Below the pieces are notes generated by a model. It was not told the origin of the DNA, ran no database searches, and saw nothing but the letters and a program-made list of their open reading frames with translations. Source: DAHUYF01 sp963789275 (GTDB lineage Bacteria > Pseudomonadota > Alphaproteobacteria > ATCC43930 > CGMCC-115725). Taken from it: 64,000 bases of DNA. Numbering within the stretch: the stretch's first letter is position 1; each line of letters starts with the position of its first letter. The position numbers and the translations under genes are program-made. The stretch spans positions 124,001 through 188,000 of the forward strand of contig CAWBKF010000010.1 in NCBI GenBank assembly GCA_963789275.1. Direction: 5' to 3'. Below, piece after piece: positions 16,507 to 25,519 of this stretch.

Positions 16507-17223
16507 ATGCGGGTACTTCTCGTCGAGGATGATTCGGCTACCGCGGCAAGCATCGAGATGATGCTGCGGGCCGAAGGCTTCATCTGCGACACCACTGATC
16601 TCGGCGAGGACGGGCTCGAGATCGGCAAGCTCTACGATTACGACATCATCATTCTCGACCTGATGCTGCCCGACATCGACGGCTACGAGGTGCTGCGCCG
16701 GCTGCGCGCCGCGCGGGTGCGAACACCGATCCTCATCCTCTCAGGCCTCGCCGAGCTCGACCACAAGATCAAAGGCCTGGGCTTCGGCGCCGATGACTTC
16801 CTCACCAAGCCCTTCGACCGCCGCGAGCTCATCGCCCGCATCCAGGCGATCGTGCGCCGCGCCAAGGGTCATTCGGAATCGGTGATCCGCACCGGCAAGC
16901 TCACCGTCAATCTCGACAGCCGCACCGTCGAGGTCGAAAGCCAGCCGCTGCACCTCACCGGCAAGGAGTACGGCATCCTCGAGCTGCTGTCGCTGCGCAA
17001 GGGCACGACCTTGACCAAGGAGATGTTCCTCAATCATCTCTACGGCGGCATGGACGAGCCCGAGCTCAAGATCATCGACGTCTTCGTCTGCAAGCTGCGC
17101 AAGAAGCTCGCCACCGCCACCAAGGGCGACAACTACATCGAGACCGTGTGGGGCCGCGGCTACGTGCTGCGCGACCCGCCCGTCGACACCGCCTCAACCC
17201 GCAAGCTGGTCAAGGCTCAATAG
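16507..17223 (+). CDS. ctrA: Cell-cycle/flagellar response regulator CtrA
   Basis: OmpR-type response regulator, the alphaproteobacterial master regulator of flagellar, chemotaxis and (in some orders) cell-cycle genes. 238 residues. The receiver domain has the acidic pocket EDD at 7-9, the phospho-acceptor D51 in IIILDLMLPDIDG as in Caulobacter, and K in DDFLTKPFDRREL. The C-terminal winged helix contains LTGKEYGILELLSLRKGTTL and the recognition region IIDVFVCKLRKKL then WGRGYVL. It faces fliI divergently across two CtrA boxes, and its upstream phosphotransferase ChpT is encoded 6 kb away in the che operon. A GGAGGCGG sequence precedes the ATG. Confidence 0.95.
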   Translation: MRVLLVEDDSATAASIEMMLRAEGFICDTTDLGEDGLEIGKLYDYDIIILDLMLPDIDGYEVLRRLRAARVRTPILILSGLAELDHKIKGLGFGADDFLTKPFDRRELIARIQAIVRRAKGHSESVIRTGKLTVNLDSRTVEVESQPLHLTGKEYGILELLSLRKGTTLTKEMFLNHLYGGMDEPELKIIDVFVCKLRKKLATATKGDNYIETVWGRGYVLRDPPVDTASTRKLVKAQ

Positions 17224-17235
17224 GCCCTCCGCGAG

Positions 17236-17402
17236 CGCGCAGCGCCCGTCGGGCGGCGGCGTCTAGGCAAACTCCCGCAGGGAGTTTGTCCGCGGCGGCG
17301 GCAGCGATTGCATAGCAATCGCGGGAGCCCCCCGCGAGCGCTTTAGCGCTCGTCGGGCGCGGCGCCAGCGATTGCGCAGCAATCGCGAAAGCCGCTCGGT
17401 GA
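17236..17402. repeat. Palindromic repeat family A, copy 1
   Basis: A chain of small inverted repeats between the convergent ctrA and cheR genes. It includes AAACTCCCGCAGGGAGTTT and two versions of the GCGATTGCxxAGCAATCGC hairpin that recurs across 42-51 kb. The unit order (short GC hairpin, GGCGCCAGCGATTGC hairpin, AAGCC) matches the other copies, but this copy is more diverged. It is probably a bidirectional terminator. Confidence 0.65.
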
Positions 17403-17439
17403 GGACTGGCCGCCCAAGCGGCGTGCACCCCCCCCACCC

Positions 17440-18288
17440 TCACACCGCCGCGAGCTTTTGCGCCATGGCGCTCGGCGACAGCACCGGCGTGTAGATGCCG
17501 CGCTGCTCGGTGAGCGACTGGAACTTGTCGGTGATGCCGATCACCGTCTCGGCGCCGCCGAGATAGAGGTAGCCCTCGGGCGACAGGATGCGCGAGACGC
17601 GCTCCAGCACGGTGGTCTTGGTCGGCTGGTCGAAATAGATCAGCACGTTGCGGCAGAAGATGACGTCGAACGTGCCCATCGCGGTGAAATCTTCGAGCAA
17701 ATTGAGGCAGCGGAACTTGACCATGGCGCGGATCGCCGGGTCGATCTGCCAGCGCTCGGCCTGCTGCTTGAAGTATTTGACCAGCAGCTGGATGGGCAGC
17801 CCGCGCTGCACCTCGAACTGCGAATAGATGCCGGCCTGCGCCTTTTCCAGGATCTCGGTCGAGAGGTCGGTGGCGACGATCTCGATCGTCCAGCCCGGCA
17901 GCTTCGCCTTCTCCTCGGAGAGGATCATGGCGAGCGAGTAAGGCTCCTGCCCGCTCGAGCAGGCGGCGCTCCAGATGCGGATCGACTTGCGCGCCGCGCG
18001 CGTCTTCAGCAGCTGCGGCAGGACGAAGCTCTTGAACTGGTCGAACGGCTTGATGTCGCGGAAGAAGAAGGACTCGTTGGTGGTCATGGCCTCGACCACG
18101 TCGCGCACCAGCTCGCCGTCGGGCCGGCCGCGCAGCGCCGCGATGAGCTCGTCGAGCGACTTCATGTTGCGCTTGCGCGCCACCGGCAGCAGCCGGCTCT
18201 CCAGCAGATACGCCTTGTCGCGCGTCAGCACCAGGCCGGAGCGGTCCTTGAGCAGGCGGCAGAGGAGATCGAATTCGTCGCCGGTCAT
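17440..18288 (-). CDS. cheR: Chemotaxis protein methyltransferase CheR
   Basis: SAM-dependent methyltransferase that methylates glutamates of chemoreceptors. About 282 residues starting MTGDEFDLLCRLLKDRSGL. The small N-terminal helical domain is followed by the family motif TTNESFFFRDIKPFDQF, the SAM-binding region IRIWSAACSSGQEPYSLAMI and FDVIFCRNVLIYFD. The ATG at 18288 overlaps the corrected cheB stop (ATGA). As sequenced, a single-base shift in cheB fuses the two frames into one apparent 673-residue protein, which I regard as an artefact. It is the last gene of the chpT-cheAWYBR operon. Confidence 0.92.
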   Translation of the reverse strand: MTGDEFDLLCRLLKDRSGLVLTRDKAYLLESRLLPVARKRNMKSLDELIAALRGRPDGELVRDVVEAMTTNESFFFRDIKPFDQFKSFVLPQLLKTRAARKSIRIWSAACSSGQEPYSLAMILSEEKAKLPGWTIEIVATDLSTEILEKAQAGIYSQFEVQRGLPIQLLVKYFKQQAERWQIDPAIRAMVKFRCLNLLEDFTAMGTFDVIFCRNVLIYFDQPTKTTVLERVSRILSPEGYLYLGGAETVIGITDKFQSLTEQRGIYTPVLSPSAMAQKLAAV

Positions 18289-19461
18289 CGGCCCGCCCGC
18301 GTCGCAAGCTTGCCGATATAGGGGCCGATCTCGGCCGAGCGGCAGCACCGCGCAGCAGAGCCCCGCCATGGCGACCGCGCCCGGCATGCCCCAGACGATG
18401 CTGGTGGCCTCGTCCTGGGCGACCAGCGTGCCGCCGGCCTCGACCACCATCTTGCCGCCGCCGAGCCCGTCATGGCCCATGCCCGTGAGGATCAGGGTCA
18501 GCACCCTGCCGCCATAGGCGGCGACGAGGCCGCGCAGCATGGGATCGACCGAGGGGCGGCAGAAATTCTCCGGCGGCGTCTTGAGCAGCCGCACCACCTT
18601 GTCGCCGCGCGCGCTGTCGACCGTCATGTGGAAATCGCCCGGCGCGACATAGACGCGGCCGGCGCGCACCGGCTCGCCGTCGACGCCCTCGGCGCAGACA
18701 TAGCCGCTGGCGCGGGCGATATGCTCGGCGAGGATGGTGGTGAAGGTCGCCGGCATGTGCTGGGTGATGAAGATCGGCTGCTTCAGCACGCCCTTCAGCG
18801 AGCCCATCACGGTGAACAGCGCCTGCGGGCCGCCGGTCGAGGAGCCGATGGCGACCACCTCGGGCAGCTCGCGCGACGCCGCGCGCAGCGCCATGACCCG
18901 GCGCTGCGGCTCCGGCGGCGGCGGCGGCAGCGGCTCTTCGGCGGCGCCGGGGGCGCGCTGGATCAGCTGCGGTACGGCGAGCCCTTTGGCGCGCCGGCGC
19001 GCCTGGCCCAGCGCCTTGACCTTGGCGAGCAGCTCGCGTTTGAACTCGTCGGCGCTGGTCAGCGCCGTAGCGCCCGGCTTGGTGAGATAGTCGGCGGCGC
19101 CGGCGGCCAGCGCCTTCATGCTGACATCGGCGCCGCGCCGGGTCAGCGTCGAGGCGATGATCACCTTGATGCCGGGCTTGGCGAGCAGCAGCTTGGGCAG
19201 CGCGGTGAGCCCGTCCATCACCGGCATCTCGATGTCGAGGATGACGATCTCGATGTCGTGCCGGGCGAGCGCGCCGAGCGCCATCTCGCCGTTGCTCGCC
19301 GATGCCAGCACCTCGACCTCGGGATCGGCCTCGAGCGAGCGGGTGAGCAGGCCGCGGATGACCGCGCTGTCGTCGACCACCATCAATCTGTAGGGCTGGG
19401 CGGCGCGGCCGCCCTGAGAGCCGCTGGCGCGGGCGACATGCGTCGCCTCGGCTGTTTTCAC
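18285..19461 (-). CDS. cheB: Chemotaxis protein-glutamate methylesterase CheB (frameshift near C-terminus)
   Basis: Response-regulator methylesterase/deamidase that resets chemoreceptors. Receiver domain residues about 25-140 with phospho-acceptor D76 in EIVILDIEMPVMDGL; a proline/alanine linker; then the catalytic domain with the Ser motif IGSSTGGPQAL, the His motif ITQHMPATFT and the Asp motif ILTGMGHDGL. One extra base near 18331 turns the normal ending AEIGPYIGKLATRAGR and its TGA into a read-through into cheR. The GTG start at 19461 overlaps the cheY stop. About 391 residues after correction. Confidence 0.9.
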
Positions 19462-19823
19462 AGCAGCCCCACTTGCGCGAATTTGGCCTGCAGGATGTCG
19501 CTGTCGAAGGGCTTCATGATGTACTCGTTCGCGCCGGCGCCGATTGCCTCCTGGATGTGCTGGATGTCGTTCTCGGTGGTGCAGAACACCACCACCGGGC
19601 TGTCGCCGCCGGGCGCGCGGCGCAGCTGGCGCAGGAAGTCGATGCCGTTCATCACCGGCATGTTCCAGTCGAGCAGGATGACGTCGGGCATCTTCTTGAC
19701 GCAGGTATCGAGCGCGAGCTTGCCGTCGGCCGCCTCTTCGACGGCGAAATGCATGTCCTCGAGGATACGGCGCGCGACCTTGCGCACCACGCGGGAATCA
19801 TCAACGATGAGGCAGCACTTCAT
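19458..19823 (-). CDS. cheY: Single-domain chemotaxis response regulator CheY
   Basis: 121-residue receiver protein that relays CheA signals to the flagellar motor. The acidic pair DD at 8-9, the phospho-acceptor D52 in DVILLDWNMPVMNGI, the Thr in VVFCTTEND and the Lys in NEYIMKPFDSD are all in place, so it should be a functional receiver. The DWNMPVMNG signature is typical of alphaproteobacterial CheY proteins. It sits between cheW and cheB, with the cheB GTG overlapping its stop. Confidence 0.93.
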   Translation of the reverse strand: MKCCLIVDDSRVVRKVARRILEDMHFAVEEAADGKLALDTCVKKMPDVILLDWNMPVMNGIDFLRQLRRAPGGDSPVVVFCTTENDIQHIQEAIGAGANEYIMKPFDSDILQAKFAQVGLL

Positions 19824-19851
19824 GTCGGGCTACTCTGGTATTTCCGCCGCT

Positions 19852-20337
19852 TCAGGCGGCTTCGGCACGGGCGGAGAAATCGAGCACGCGGGCGACGTCG
19901 AGGACGATCAGCAGCATCTTGTCGAGGCGATGGACGCCGTCCGACACGTCGCGCCAGATCGGATCGAGCGTCGCCGGATTGCGCTCGGTGGTCTCGGCGC
20001 TGAGATTGAGCACCTCGCCCACGGAGTCCACGATGACGCTGTAGAGCTCGCCGCCGTGATCGACGACGATGCTCATGCCGGCCTGGCCCTCGGGCAGCGG
20101 CGGCAGCCGCAGCCTGGTGCGCAGGTCGATGGCGGTGACGATGCGGCCGCGCAGGTTCAGCGATCCCGCGACCTCGGGCGGCGCCAGCGGAATGCGGGTG
20201 ATGCGCTGCGGCCCGAGCACGTCCTGCACCTGCAGCACCGGGATGCCGAAGAGCTGGTCGGCGACGGTGATGGAGACGAACTCGCGATTGTCGTCGCCGG
20301 CGATCTTGCCGCGCGTTTCGTTCGTATCCCGGCTCAT
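19852..20337 (-). CDS. cheW: Chemotaxis coupling protein CheW
   Basis: 161-residue CheW-fold scaffold linking chemoreceptors to CheA. Visible features are FVSITVADQLFGIPVLQVQDV near residue 20, the receptor/CheA contact region GSLNLRGRIVTAIDLRTRL near residue 60 and IVVDHGGELYSVIVDSVGEV near residue 89. Its start overlaps the cheA stop by four bases and cheY follows after 28 bases. Confidence 0.92.
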   Translation of the reverse strand: MSRDTNETRGKIAGDDNREFVSITVADQLFGIPVLQVQDVLGPQRITRIPLAPPEVAGSLNLRGRIVTAIDLRTRLRLPPLPEGQAGMSIVVDHGGELYSVIVDSVGEVLNLSAETTERNPATLDPIWRDVSDGVHRLDKMLLIVLDVARVLDFSARAEAA

Positions 20338-23006
20338 GCGGCACCTCTTTCAGCACTGAGCGCTTCCGACAGCGTGTGGAGAAGCGCATCGCGATCGAAC
20401 TTCGCGACATAATCGCTGAACCCCGCCGCGCGCCCGCGGTCGAGATCCTTGGGCGTGGCGCGCGACGACAGCGCGACCAGCGGCGTGTTCTGCCAGCGGC
20501 CGGCGGATTTCACCGCGCTGGCGAACTGGAAGCCGTCCATGCCGGGCATCTCGATGTCGCTGATGATGACGTCGAAATCGGTGCCCGCCTCGCACAGCGC
20601 CAGCGCCCGGTCGGCCGATTCCACCGTCGTCACGTCGTAGCCGGCCACCGACAGCAGCGGCGTCAGCAGGTTGCGGAAGAACGGGCTGTCATCGACCAGC
20701 AGCACGCGCTTGCCCTTGTCGGCGGCGAACTCGCCATCGGCATGTGCGCCGAACCAGTCGGTGAAGGCCTTGGTCAGGTAGAAGCCGGCATCGATGAGGT
20801 CGGTCGCCTTGCCGGAGATGATGGCGCTGCCGATGAGGCCCGGCCGGTCGACCGCGACCTCGATCTTGAGCTGGTCCTCGACGATGTCGACGATCTCGTC
20901 GACCACGAGGCCCATGGTGTGCTCCTTGTCGGCGAAGACCAGGATGGGCTGGCGGCCTTCCTTGCCCATCTGGTAATCGGGATCGATGGTGACCAGCGGC
21001 ATGAGCTTGCCGCGATACTGCACCACCGGCTTGTCGTGGGAGTACTCGACCTTGGGCAGCTCGATCTCCTCGAGCCGGGCGATGAGCGCCAGCGGCACCG
21101 CCTTGGGCGCGCCCGAGCCGGCACGGAACAGCAGCAGGCTGGTGAGGCCGGTGTCCTTGCCGACCTTCGCCGCCGCCGCGTCGGCCTTCGCCTTCGCGCT
21201 CTCGCTGACGGTGATCTCGCCCGTGCCGGCGGCGATGCCGTTGGGATCGAGGATCATGATCACGCTCCCGTCGCCAAGGATGGTGTTGCCGGAGAACATG
21301 GTGATGTCGCGCAGGATGGGCGCCACCGGCTTCACCACGATTTCCTCGGTGTCGAACACCCGGTCGACGATGATGCCGAAGGTGTAGGTCCCGACCTGGG
21401 TCACGACGATGAAGGTCTCGCCCGAATGGTCGGTGCGCTTGCCGAGCTTCAGCAGCTCCTGCAGCGACACCAGCGGCAGCAGCCGGTCCCTGAGGCGCAG
21501 CACCGGCGCGTTGTTGAGCCACTCGATCTTGTTCTCGGAATTGGCGGCGGCGCGCACCAGCTCGACGACGCTGATCTGCGGGATGGCGAAGCGCTCGCCG
21601 GCGCATTCGACGATCAGCGCCGAGACGATGGCCAGCGTCAGCGGGATCTTGATGACGAAGGTCGAGCCCTTGCCGCGGTGGCTCTTCATCTCGACGGTGC
21701 CGCCGATCTTCTCGATGTTGGTGCGCACCACGTCCATGCCGACGCCGCGGCCGGAGACGCTGGTCACCTTGGCGGCGGTGGAGAAGCCGGCCTTGAAGAT
21801 GAACTGCTGGATCTGCGCTTCGGACATCGCCGCGAGGTCGCCCTCGCTGGCAAGTCCGCTGGCGATCGCCTTCTGCTTGATCTTGTCGATGTCGAGGCCG
21901 CGCCCGTCATCGGCGATCTCGATGATGATATGGCCGCCCTCGTGAAAGGCGTTGAGCGTGATCGTGCCGGTCTCGGGCTTGCCGCTGCCGGCGCGCTCGG
22001 CCGGCATCTCGATGCCGTGGTCGGCCGAATTGCGCACCATGTGGGTGAGCGGGTCCTTGATCATCTCGAGGACCTGGCGGTCGAGCTCGGTCTCGGCGCC
22101 GAGCATCTGCAGCTCGATCTTCTTGCGCAGCTCGTGCGAGAGATCGCGCACGATGCGCGGCAGCTTCGCCCAGGCATTGCCGATCGGCTGCATGCGCGTC
22201 TTCATGACGCCTTCCTGCAGCTCGGTGGTGACGTGGGAGAGGCGCTGCAGCGGCGCGCCGAACTCGCTGTCCTTCTGGCCGCGCAGGATCTGCATGAGCT
22301 GGTTGCGCGTCAGCACGAGCTCGCTGACCATCGTCATGAGATTCTCGAGGAGATCGACGTTGACGCGGATGCTCTGCGCCGCGACCGCCAATTCCTTCGC
22401 CTCGGCGACCTCGGCGCGCGGCTCCTTGGCTTCCTTCGGCTCCTTCGCCTTGGGCTCCTTGTGCTCGCTCGCCGCGGCGACGGGCGCCGCCTCGACCAGA
22501 GGCGCCACCGGCGCCGGCTCGGGCTCGGGATCGATGATCGGCTTGGCCAGCACCGGTGCCGGCGCTTTCGCCGCTTCCGGCGCCGGCGCCGCCGGCTTCG
22601 CCGCAGCGGGCGCCGCGGAGGCACCCGTGTCGCCGGCGGCAAGCGCATTGAGCCGCGCGATCAGCTCGCTGTCCTCGCCCGCGGGCTCGGCCTCGTTGGC
22701 CTCGAGCTGGGCGAGCAGCGATTTGATCTGGTCGAGCGACGCCAGGATCAGGGTCACCGCATGCGGCGTCACCTTCTGCTCGCCGTCGCGGAACTTGCCG
22801 AGCACGTTCTCGGAGGCGTGCGCCACCGCCTCGAGCCGCGGCAATCCCAGGAAGCCGCAGGTGCCCTTGATGGTGTGGACAAGGCGGAAGATGTTGCCGA
22901 GCAGGCCCGGATCGTTCGGGTTCTGTTCGAGCTTGACGAGCTCGAGATCGAGCAGCGCCAAGGCCTCGTTCGTCTCGGTGAGAAATTCGCTGAGAAGATC
23001 GTCCAT
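20334..23006 (-). CDS. cheA: Hybrid chemotaxis histidine kinase CheA with second CheW-like and receiver domains
   Basis: 890-residue sensor kinase. Order: Hpt domain with phospho-accepting H44 in LVHTIKGTCGFLG; an Ala/Pro/Glu-rich linker at about 130-210; dimerisation domain from 215; HATPase with N-box MVRNSADHGIE near 325, G1 DDGRGLD near 367 and GRGVGMDVV near 420; a first CheW domain at about 465-600; a second CheW-like domain at about 630-760; and a C-terminal receiver at about 765-890 with DxxMPGMDG acceptor near 815. It lacks an obvious CheY-binding P2 domain. The fused receiver may act as a phosphate sink or a second output. It lies 145 bases downstream of chpT in the same direction. 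Confidence 0.93.
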   Translation of the reverse strand: MDDLLSEFLTETNEALALLDLELVKLEQNPNDPGLLGNIFRLVHTIKGTCGFLGLPRLEAVAHASENVLGKFRDGEQKVTPHAVTLILASLDQIKSLLAQLEANEAEPAGEDSELIARLNALAAGDTGASAAPAAAKPAAPAPEAAKAPAPVLAKPIIDPEPEPAPVAPLVEAAPVAAASEHKEPKAKEPKEAKEPRAEVAEAKELAVAAQSIRVNVDLLENLMTMVSELVLTRNQLMQILRGQKDSEFGAPLQRLSHVTTELQEGVMKTRMQPIGNAWAKLPRIVRDLSHELRKKIELQMLGAETELDRQVLEMIKDPLTHMVRNSADHGIEMPAERAGSGKPETGTITLNAFHEGGHIIIEIADDGRGLDIDKIKQKAIASGLASEGDLAAMSEAQIQQFIFKAGFSTAAKVTSVSGRGVGMDVVRTNIEKIGGTVEMKSHRGKGSTFVIKIPLTLAIVSALIVECAGERFAIPQISVVELVRAAANSENKIEWLNNAPVLRLRDRLLPLVSLQELLKLGKRTDHSGETFIVVTQVGTYTFGIIVDRVFDTEEIVVKPVAPILRDITMFSGNTILGDGSVIMILDPNGIAAGTGEITVSESAKAKADAAAAKVGKDTGLTSLLLFRAGSGAPKAVPLALIARLEEIELPKVEYSHDKPVVQYRGKLMPLVTIDPDYQMGKEGRQPILVFADKEHTMGLVVDEIVDIVEDQLKIEVAVDRPGLIGSAIISGKATDLIDAGFYLTKAFTDWFGAHADGEFAADKGKRVLLVDDSPFFRNLLTPLLSVAGYDVTTVESADRALALCEAGTDFDVIISDIEMPGMDGFQFASAVKSAGRWQNTPLVALSSRATPKDLDRGRAAGFSDYVAKFDRDALLHTLSEALSAERGAA

Positions 23007-23150
23007 TGTGGCGTCCTTGTCGAGCGCGCTCGCGCTTTGCCCCCGCCGGCCCGAACAGGCGGAAAATGGCCTAAAACATGCCGGACATTCTTTAAGATCA
23101 GGTTATCGGTCGGGGAGGTTAATCAACCCATGCGCGAGGATGCCGAGGCG

Positions 23151-23780
23151 TTAACCCGCCTCGGCACGGAACACGGCGCGCTGCGCCTCGGCGGCGGCAA
23201 GCATCAGGCGGGCGCCCAGCTGCAGCGCCAGGCGCGCCGTGAAATAGGCATGGACGGTGCGCGAGCTGAGCTGCTCCACCGACACCGCGGGATCGAGCGC
23301 GAGGCGCAGCTCCGGGCTCACATTGACGCTGTCGCCTTCCGCCGTCACCTCGATGCCCGAGGCGCCGGCGCGCAGCGGCCGGATCTGGACGGTGCCGCCG
23401 CGCGGCAGCGCCTCGGCGGCCAGCACCAGGATGTTGCAGGCAAGCCGCTGCCACTCGGCCGGCAAGATCGCGGCCTCGGCCGACCAGTCGCAGCGCACCT
23501 TGCCGCCCTCGAGCAGGCCCACCGCGAGATCGCGGCCGTTGCCGGCGGCGCCGCCGGCGACGCTGGCCGAGGTGCCATAGGCGAAGCGATAGAATTGCAG
23601 CCGCTGCCCCGCCTTGCGGGCGCTCTGGCCGATCAGCCGGATGGCGTCGCGGACGAAATCGGGGTCGTCATCGTCGAGCAGCTCGACGCCGTTGTTGATG
23701 GCGCCGACCGGGCTCACCAGCTCGTGGCACAGCCGGGCGTTCAGCAGCTCCATGACCCGGAACTCGATCGTGCCGCTCAT
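23151..23780 (-). CDS. chpT: Histidine phosphotransferase ChpT
   Basis: Dimeric phosphotransferase that carries phosphate from a CckA-type kinase to CtrA and CpdR in alphaproteobacteria. 209 residues. The phospho-accepting helix is clear: LLNARLCHELVSPVGAINNG, with the conserved His at about residue 19, followed by GVELLDDDDPDFVRDAIRLI and a degenerate ATPase-like domain with no nucleotide-binding motifs. It heads the che operon and ctrA is 6 kb away, so both ends of the terminal relay step are encoded in this window. The kinase CckA is not present here. Confidence 0.9.
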   Translation of the reverse strand: MSGTIEFRVMELLNARLCHELVSPVGAINNGVELLDDDDPDFVRDAIRLIGQSARKAGQRLQFYRFAYGTSASVAGGAAGNGRDLAVGLLEGGKVRCDWSAEAAILPAEWQRLACNILVLAAEALPRGGTVQIRPLRAGASGIEVTAEGDSVNVSPELRLALDPAVSVEQLSSRTVHAYFTARLALQLGARLMLAAAEAQRAVFRAEAG

Positions 23781-23880
23781 CGCGCCCTGACCTCCCCTGC
23801 CGTCAACGCCCGGCGAGCGTGACCGTCATGTTTACCATAATGAGGAGCGGCGCGGCGGCAAGACAACCGAAACGATCGGT

Positions 23881-24495
23881 TCAGCCGGTCGCTTCCGGCG
23901 CGGCCAGTCGTTCCGCCTCGGCAAGGTCCTCGGGGCGGTTGGTGTTGAAGAAGGGATCGAGCGGCGCCGCCGCGAACTCGACCACCGCCAGGCGGAAGCG
24001 CCCCGTCCATTGATCGACCTTGCGGATCCCCTCGACCGCCAGCGCGGCACGGAGGTTCTCGCGCAGCGCCACCGGCCAGAGGCCGAAGACCGGATGGACG
24101 CGGCCGCCCGAGCCGGCGCACGCGATGGCATGGCCGGAGTCCATCGCCGCTGCGAGCCGGGCGACGAGATCCAGCGGCAGGAAGGGCGCGTCGCCGGCAA
24201 AGCTCGCGACATGGGTCGTCTCGGGTCCGAGCGTCGCCGCCCAGTCGAGCCCGGCCAGCACGCCGGCCAGCGGCCCCGCGAAATCGGCGATGCTGTCCGC
24301 CACCACCGGCAATCCAAATCCGGCAAAGCGCCGGGGATCGCCATTGGCGTTGAGCGCCAGCGCCGCCACCTGCGGCCGGGCGCGCTCGATGATATGCGCC
24401 AGGATCGGCCGCCCCGCCAGCGGCCGCAGGCACTTGTCGCCGCCGCCCATGCGCCGCGACTGGCCGCCCGCCAGCACGATGCCGGCAATGGTCAC
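23881..24495 (-). CDS. mobA: Molybdenum cofactor guanylyltransferase MobA
   Basis: Transfers GMP from GTP to molybdopterin to make the bis-MGD cofactor. 204 residues, normal for MobA. The nucleotide-binding signature GIVLAGGQSRRMGGGDK is at residues 5-21, with the family segment SFAGDAPFLPLDLV near residue 93 and the C-terminal FFNTNRPEDLAEAE. Its ATG overlaps the fdhD stop by four bases, so the two are translationally coupled. The pair serves molybdoenzymes such as formate dehydrogenase; the molybdenum hydroxylase at the left end uses a different cofactor form. Confidence 0.93.
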   Translation of the reverse strand: MTIAGIVLAGGQSRRMGGGDKCLRPLAGRPILAHIIERARPQVAALALNANGDPRRFAGFGLPVVADSIADFAGPLAGVLAGLDWAATLGPETTHVASFAGDAPFLPLDLVARLAAAMDSGHAIACAGSGGRVHPVFGLWPVALRENLRAALAVEGIRKVDQWTGRFRLAVVEFAAAPLDPFFNTNRPEDLAEAERLAAPEATG

Positions 24496-25373
24496 GCGGC
24501 GTCCTCGTCGACGCTCGCCTTGCGCCGCGAGCCGCGGCTCTCATCCTCGATCGCCGCGGGATCGCCGTCGAAGACGATGCGCTCCTCGCCCGAGAGCGCG
24601 ATGAAGCGCTTGCCCTTGGCGCGGCCGATGAGGGTGAGCCCGGCCTTCCGCGCGAGATCGACGCCCCACGCGGTGAAGCCCGAGCGCGAGATCAGGATCG
24701 GAATCCGCATCTGCACCGTCTTGATCACCATCTCCGAGGTGAGGCGGCCGGTGGTGTAGAAGATCTTGCCCTCGGGCGGGATGCCATGCCGGTGCATATA
24801 TCCCGCGATCTTGTCGATGGCGTTGTGGCGGCCGACATCCTCCATGTAGAGCAGCGGCCGGTCCTCCTCGCACAGCACGCAGCCATGGATGGCGCCGGCG
24901 GCGAGATAGAGGCTGGGCGCGGTGTTGATCTTCTTGCTGAGCGCATAGAGCCAGGAGGTCCTGAGGATCGCGTCGGCCGGCAGCCGCACCTCCTCGAACT
25001 TCTCCATGAGATCGCCGAACACCGTGCCTTGGGCGCAGCCCGAGGTCAGCGTCTTCTTGCGCAGCTTCTTTTCGAAATTGGTGCGGCGCCTGGTGCGCAC
25101 GACCACCGTCTCGAGATCGTCGTCGTAATCGATCGCCGTGATCTCGTCATCGGCGCGCAGCATGTTCTGGTTGAGCAAATATCCCACCGCGAGATAGTCG
25201 GGATGGTCGCCGATCGTCATCATGGTGACGATCTCCTGGCCGTTGAGGAAGAGCGTCAGCGGCCGCTCGACCACCACCGCCGTCTCGACCGCCTTGCCGT
25301 CCTGGTCCAGTCCGGGGACGCGCCGGGTGAGCCTGGGGTCGTCCGGGTCGGGGCGGAGCGTGAACTCCTTCAT
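24492..25373 (-). CDS. fdhD: Formate dehydrogenase sulfurtransferase FdhD
   Basis: Transfers sulfur from a cysteine desulfurase to Mo-bisMGD so that formate dehydrogenases become active. About 293 residues. The catalytic cysteine loop reads HGCVLCEEDRPLLYMEDVGR, with the CxxC of the family, followed by the conserved GRHNAIDKIAG and FYTTGRLTSEMV segments. An additional Cys lies in TLTSGCAQGTVFG. I start at MKEFTLRPD (25373) because the sequence upstream in frame lacks family similarity. It is divergent from moaA and coupled to mobA downstream. No formate dehydrogenase gene is in the window. Confidence 0.93.
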   Translation of the reverse strand: MKEFTLRPDPDDPRLTRRVPGLDQDGKAVETAVVVERPLTLFLNGQEIVTMMTIGDHPDYLAVGYLLNQNMLRADDEITAIDYDDDLETVVVRTRRRTNFEKKLRKKTLTSGCAQGTVFGDLMEKFEEVRLPADAILRTSWLYALSKKINTAPSLYLAAGAIHGCVLCEEDRPLLYMEDVGRHNAIDKIAGYMHRHGIPPEGKIFYTTGRLTSEMVIKTVQMRIPILISRSGFTAWGVDLARKAGLTLIGRAKGKRFIALSGEERIVFDGDPAAIEDESRGSRRKASVDEDAA

Positions 25374-25519
25374 GGCGGTATTGTGGGCAGCGCCCGCCCC
25401 CCGCGCAAGCCGGCGGCGCGGCCCCCAAGCGCCACTAGGCGACGCCTGCGGCCGGGATGTGCTATAGGGGATGCGGGAGGAACCTTGAGGATCCGTCAAC
25501 GGGTCCCCATAACAAAGCC

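Noticed and set aside
17440..19461. A single CheB-CheR fusion protein
   Set aside because: The adjacent frame holds the normal CheB C-terminus and stop overlapping the cheR ATG, so a single-base error is the simpler explanation.
23007..23150. A CtrA box between chpT and cheA
   Set aside because: GTTAATCAACC and TTTAAG occur but do not form a TTAA-N7-TTAA site.
20376..23822. An 1148-codon open frame on the plus strand opposite cheA and chpT
   Set aside because: It is a GC-driven antisense frame. The minus-strand genes have complete domain signatures, and the plus-strand product is low-complexity Arg/Gly/Leu-rich with no motif.
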